Origin: an uncultured Kiritimatiellota bacterium
GTDB lineage: Bacteria > Verrucomicrobiota > Kiritimatiellia > RFP12 > UBA1067
Direction: 5' to 3'
Assembly (NCBI GenBank): GCA_934667295.1
Contig: CAKULR010000013.1
Coordinates: forward strand, 1-16,038
Length of the DNA stretch: 16,038 bases
The notes under the pieces: generated by a model
What the model was told of the DNA's origin: nothing
What the model saw: only the letters and a program-made list of their open reading frames with translations
Databases searched by the model: none
In this document: in pieces, positions 13,784 to 16,038 of the stretch
Layout: every line of letters begins with the position of its first letter
How positions within the stretch are numbered: the first letter of the stretch is position 1
Made by a program: the position numbers and the translations under genes

Positions 13784-15919
13784 TTAGCGGATGACCTTTA
13801 CCTCGTGACGGCGGAAGGTGAGGCGTTGTGCGCCGATCGTCACGGTGGCGGGGGTGTCACCGGTGTTGACGGCGATGAGGAGGTCCTTGCCGTCCACGGT
13901 CTTGCGCCACCATTCGACCTTCGCCTTGCCGTCCACGGCGGTGCCGGTCGTGACGGGGCCGGGCGCGGTGACGAGGGGGCGGAGGGTGCCGAGTTCCCGC
14001 ACGATCTTCACGAGGTTGGCCCAGGCGGGCGGGCACTGCGCGGCGGAATAGTAGTCCTTGCTGTCGCGGGCGAACCACCACCACCACACGCCGTTGCACT
14101 CCTTCACGATGCCGAGGAAGGCACAGGCGCGGAGGAAGTCGTAGTCGCGCGCGAACTTCGCGGGGTCCGGCTTCACGCCGCGCCGACGCGCCGCGCCCTG
14201 GACGCCGTCGTTGCAGTTGACGAGCAGGGTGATGGGGGAGGCGTTGTCGAGGAAGCGGCGGTGTTCGTCGATCTGGCGGACAACGCCCGCCGGGTCGCCG
14301 TAGGCCTGGGTCCAGTGCGTATCCCACGTGCGGCGGTAGTTGACCATCGTCTTGTTCCACGTCGTCATCACCACGGGGTGGTAGGGGTCGAGCGCCCGCA
14401 CGAGGTCGGCGCACGCGGTGAGGCGTTCGGGCGAGACGTACTGGGAGAGGATTTCGGGCTCGTCGAAAAGGTACCAGCAGAAGAGGGCGGGGTGGTCCGC
14501 CAGCATGCCGACGCGGCGCGCGATGTGCGCGAAGTCGCCCTGGACGATGCCGGTGCCCGAATGGGTGCCCCGGTCGAAGCCGATGAAGGCGCGGAGGCCG
14601 TCCGCGGCCCAACAGGCGTCCAGGTAGGCGCGGCATGCGACGTCGTTCGTGCTGCCCTCCCAGCGGTAGGTGTGGACGACGTCGAAGCCGCTCGCGCGCA
14701 CCTCGGGCATGTCGCGCGGCGTGACCTCGTAGATGCCGAGCGGGAAGATGCGGCGTCCGGCCTGTACGTAGTCGCCGTGCGCGTCGACGACGACGTCGTT
14801 CGTCGGTTTGGGCGCGTTGAGGAGCCAGAACGGGCGCGCCGTGCGGTTCCCGGCGGCGTCCGTCGCGACGAGCGTACCTTCCGTGAGGCCGCGCGGCCAG
14901 CCGCTGGCGGGGGCCGCGAAGGTGACGGCGTAGACGCCGTTCGAGTCAGGGGTGCCACAGGTGCCGCGCGCGGTGCCGCAGGTGACGACGGGGGGCGTGG
15001 CGCCGTCGTCCTGCACGGCGACGGTGAAGGGGGCGTTCGCCGCCGTGACGCGACAGGCGACGGTGCGGATGTCGGGCGGCAGGCAGTCGCGGTCCTTCGG
15101 CGCGGTCTGCCGGAAGGCGCGCGCGGCGGCACGCTGGGCGCCGGGGGCGCCGACGCGCCAGTACCAGGTGCCGGGTTCGAGCGGGTCCTTCAGCTGGAAG
15201 AACGTGACGCCGGGGACGGTGTAGGCGCGCGTCGCGTTGGCGGGGAAGGACGGATCGCGCGCGAGTTCCACGGTGTAGGTGCGCGCGCCGGGCAGGTCGC
15301 CCCACGTGAAGCGCGGCGTGTTGCAGGCGAACTCGGCGTCGGCCGCCGGTTCGTGCATGTCCACGGTCCGCTCGATGGCGGTGAAGGTGAAGTCGTCGAA
15401 CCAGGCCTTCCCCGCGCCGCGCAGCGTGAGGTAGATCTGCGCGTAGCCCGCGTCGTCCGGGGCCTTGAGGTGGGCGCAGGTGGCCCGGTGCCAGTCCTTC
15501 GTGCCGAACGAACCGCAGGCGTATTCGCCGGCGGCCATCCACTTGCCGTTCTTGTCGGACCATTCGACGATGAGGCCGGCGCCGACGGAGGACATGCGGC
15601 CCTTGCGGTCCGTCACGTTCTCCGTCTTCACGAAGCAGTCGGCGCGGTAGAGGGCTCCGCCGACGATGGGGATGCGGCGGGTGATGTAGACGCCGTCCTT
15701 CATCGGGTCCGCGACGGTGAGGGCGGCGGAGGCGCGTCCGCCGTGCGCGACGGCCGGGTCGAGGGCGGCGTTGGCGGGCAGGTTCCAGTGGGCCGTCCCG
15801 TCCTCGAAGCCGGGATTCGCGAGTTCGACGGGGCGGTTGCGGCAGGTCTGCGTCGTCGCCGCGCAGACGAGGGAGGTCGCCAGCGCCAGCGCGACGAGCG
15901 GAAGGATCGTGTTTTTCAT
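13784..15919 (-). CDS. Secreted multidomain glycoside-hydrolase-like protein
   Basis: A 711-residue protein from ATG 15919; a second ATG at 15928 would add MPA but overlaps the -10 box. Residues 1-21 are a Sec signal peptide ('MKNTILPLVALALATSLVCA'). About 30-185 looks like a galactose-binding/CBM beta-sandwich ('ANPGFEDGTAHWNL', 'GKAWFDDFTF'). About 187-275 is fibronectin/Ig-like ('PRFTWGDLPGARTYTVELA', 'GTWYWRVG'). About 290-370 is another beta domain. About 380-640 is a TIM-barrel-like region with 'FPLGIYEV', 'CWYLFDEPE' (E487/E489, a clan GH-A-like acid) and 'VKECNGVWWWWF' (E607). The end is a short beta domain. It probably acts on polysaccharide outside the cytoplasm; family and substrate are not recognised. 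It is monocistronic here and convergent with tsaC. Confidence 0.75.
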   Translation of the reverse strand: MKNTILPLVALALATSLVCAATTQTCRNRPVELANPGFEDGTAHWNLPANAALDPAVAHGGRASAALTVADPMKDGVYITRRIPIVGGALYRADCFVKTENVTDRKGRMSSVGAGLIVEWSDKNGKWMAAGEYACGSFGTKDWHRATCAHLKAPDDAGYAQIYLTLRGAGKAWFDDFTFTAIERTVDMHEPAADAEFACNTPRFTWGDLPGARTYTVELARDPSFPANATRAYTVPGVTFFQLKDPLEPGTWYWRVGAPGAQRAAARAFRQTAPKDRDCLPPDIRTVACRVTAANAPFTVAVQDDGATPPVVTCGTARGTCGTPDSNGVYAVTFAAPASGWPRGLTEGTLVATDAAGNRTARPFWLLNAPKPTNDVVVDAHGDYVQAGRRIFPLGIYEVTPRDMPEVRASGFDVVHTYRWEGSTNDVACRAYLDACWAADGLRAFIGFDRGTHSGTGIVQGDFAHIARRVGMLADHPALFCWYLFDEPEILSQYVSPERLTACADLVRALDPYHPVVMTTWNKTMVNYRRTWDTHWTQAYGDPAGVVRQIDEHRRFLDNASPITLLVNCNDGVQGAARRRGVKPDPAKFARDYDFLRACAFLGIVKECNGVWWWWFARDSKDYYSAAQCPPAWANLVKIVRELGTLRPLVTAPGPVTTGTAVDGKAKVEWWRKTVDGKDLLIAVNTGDTPATVTIGAQRLTFRRHEVKVIR

Positions 15920-15932
15920 GGCGGGCATTATA
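15920..15932 (-). promoter_or_regulatory. -10 box seven bases before the start codon (leaderless candidate)
   Basis: Minus-strand TATAAT (15932-15927) is followed by GCCCGCC and then ATG (15919-15917). Transcription would begin at or next to the A of that ATG, and no Shine-Dalgarno sequence is present. No good -35 is seen; the position falls in GACTTA within the adjacent tandem array. Confidence 0.6.
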
Positions 15933-15941
15933 GCATATAAA

Positions 15942-16038
15942 TAAGTGGTTAAGTCGGCCTACGGCCTTTAAGTGGTTAAACCGCCGCTGCGCGGCTTTAA
16001 GTGGTTAAGTCGCCGCTGCGCGGCTTTAAATTGTGCTC
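15942..16038. repeat. Tandem array of 27-29-bp units, open at window end
   Basis: Three units start at 15942, 15969 and 15998, each TAAGTGGTTAA followed by a small palindrome: GGCC-TAC-GGCC in the first, GCCGC-TGC-GCGGC in the second and third. A fourth start (TAAA, 16027) diverges at the window end. It lies directly upstream of the promoter of the minus-strand gene. Confidence 0.8.

Noticed and set aside
15926..15928. Upstream ATG of the minus-strand gene as its start
   Set aside because: It overlaps the TATAAT box, has no ribosome-binding site, and the next ATG gives a standard signal peptide.
15942..16038. CRISPR-like array
   Set aside because: Units abut with no unique spacers and the repeated part contains its own short palindrome; it is a simple tandem repeat.

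Overview
The window is GC-rich bacterial chromosome. It carries compact housekeeping operons, separated by one gene-poor, lower-GC stretch packed with palindromic repeats. The protein set (a DUF4340 protein, a BspA-like leucine-rich-repeat relic, a secreted carbohydrate-active-type protein) together with the dense repeats suggests an uncultivated, probably gut-associated member of the Verrucomicrobiota/Kiritimatiellota. That placement is inference from gene style, not from a marker gene.

Region 1 (1-6133, + strand) is one tight run of five genes: the 3' end of a DUF4340 protein, an extended-SDR NAD-dependent epimerase/dehydratase, an RNase R exoribonuclease, a secreted C39-type papain-like cysteine peptidase homologue, and an N-acetylhexosamine-kinase-like phosphotransferase. 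Gaps are 7, 16, -68 and 8 bases, so co-transcription is likely. Nothing in the set forms one obvious pathway, although the epimerase and the sugar-kinase-like protein could both serve sugar metabolism.

Region 2 (6134-8891) has no intact gene. It holds several families of interspersed palindromes and one decayed surface-protein gene (about 7188-8056) whose C-terminal half is still readable.

Region 3 (8892-13234, + strand) holds tex (transcription accessory/RNA-binding protein), then lysS (class II lysyl-tRNA synthetase) with its own promoter, overlapped by one base by a TsaC/YrdC-type t6A synthesis gene. The last two form a translation-related pair.

Region 4 (13235-13783) is a convergent intergenic gap. 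It contains a 431-bp segment bounded by 51-bp inverted repeats, with a stem-loop element inside that also occurs in Region 2.

Region 5 (13784-15928, - strand) is a large secreted, multidomain glycoside-hydrolase-like protein. Its promoter -10 box sits so close to the start codon that a leaderless mRNA is likely. Behind it a 29-bp tandem array runs off the window end.

The most unusual material is non-coding. Four families of short palindromes are scattered or paired around gene ends. At least two of them keep their outer arms while the inner stem changes sequence but keeps pairing, as expected of a structured, mobile or regulatory element.
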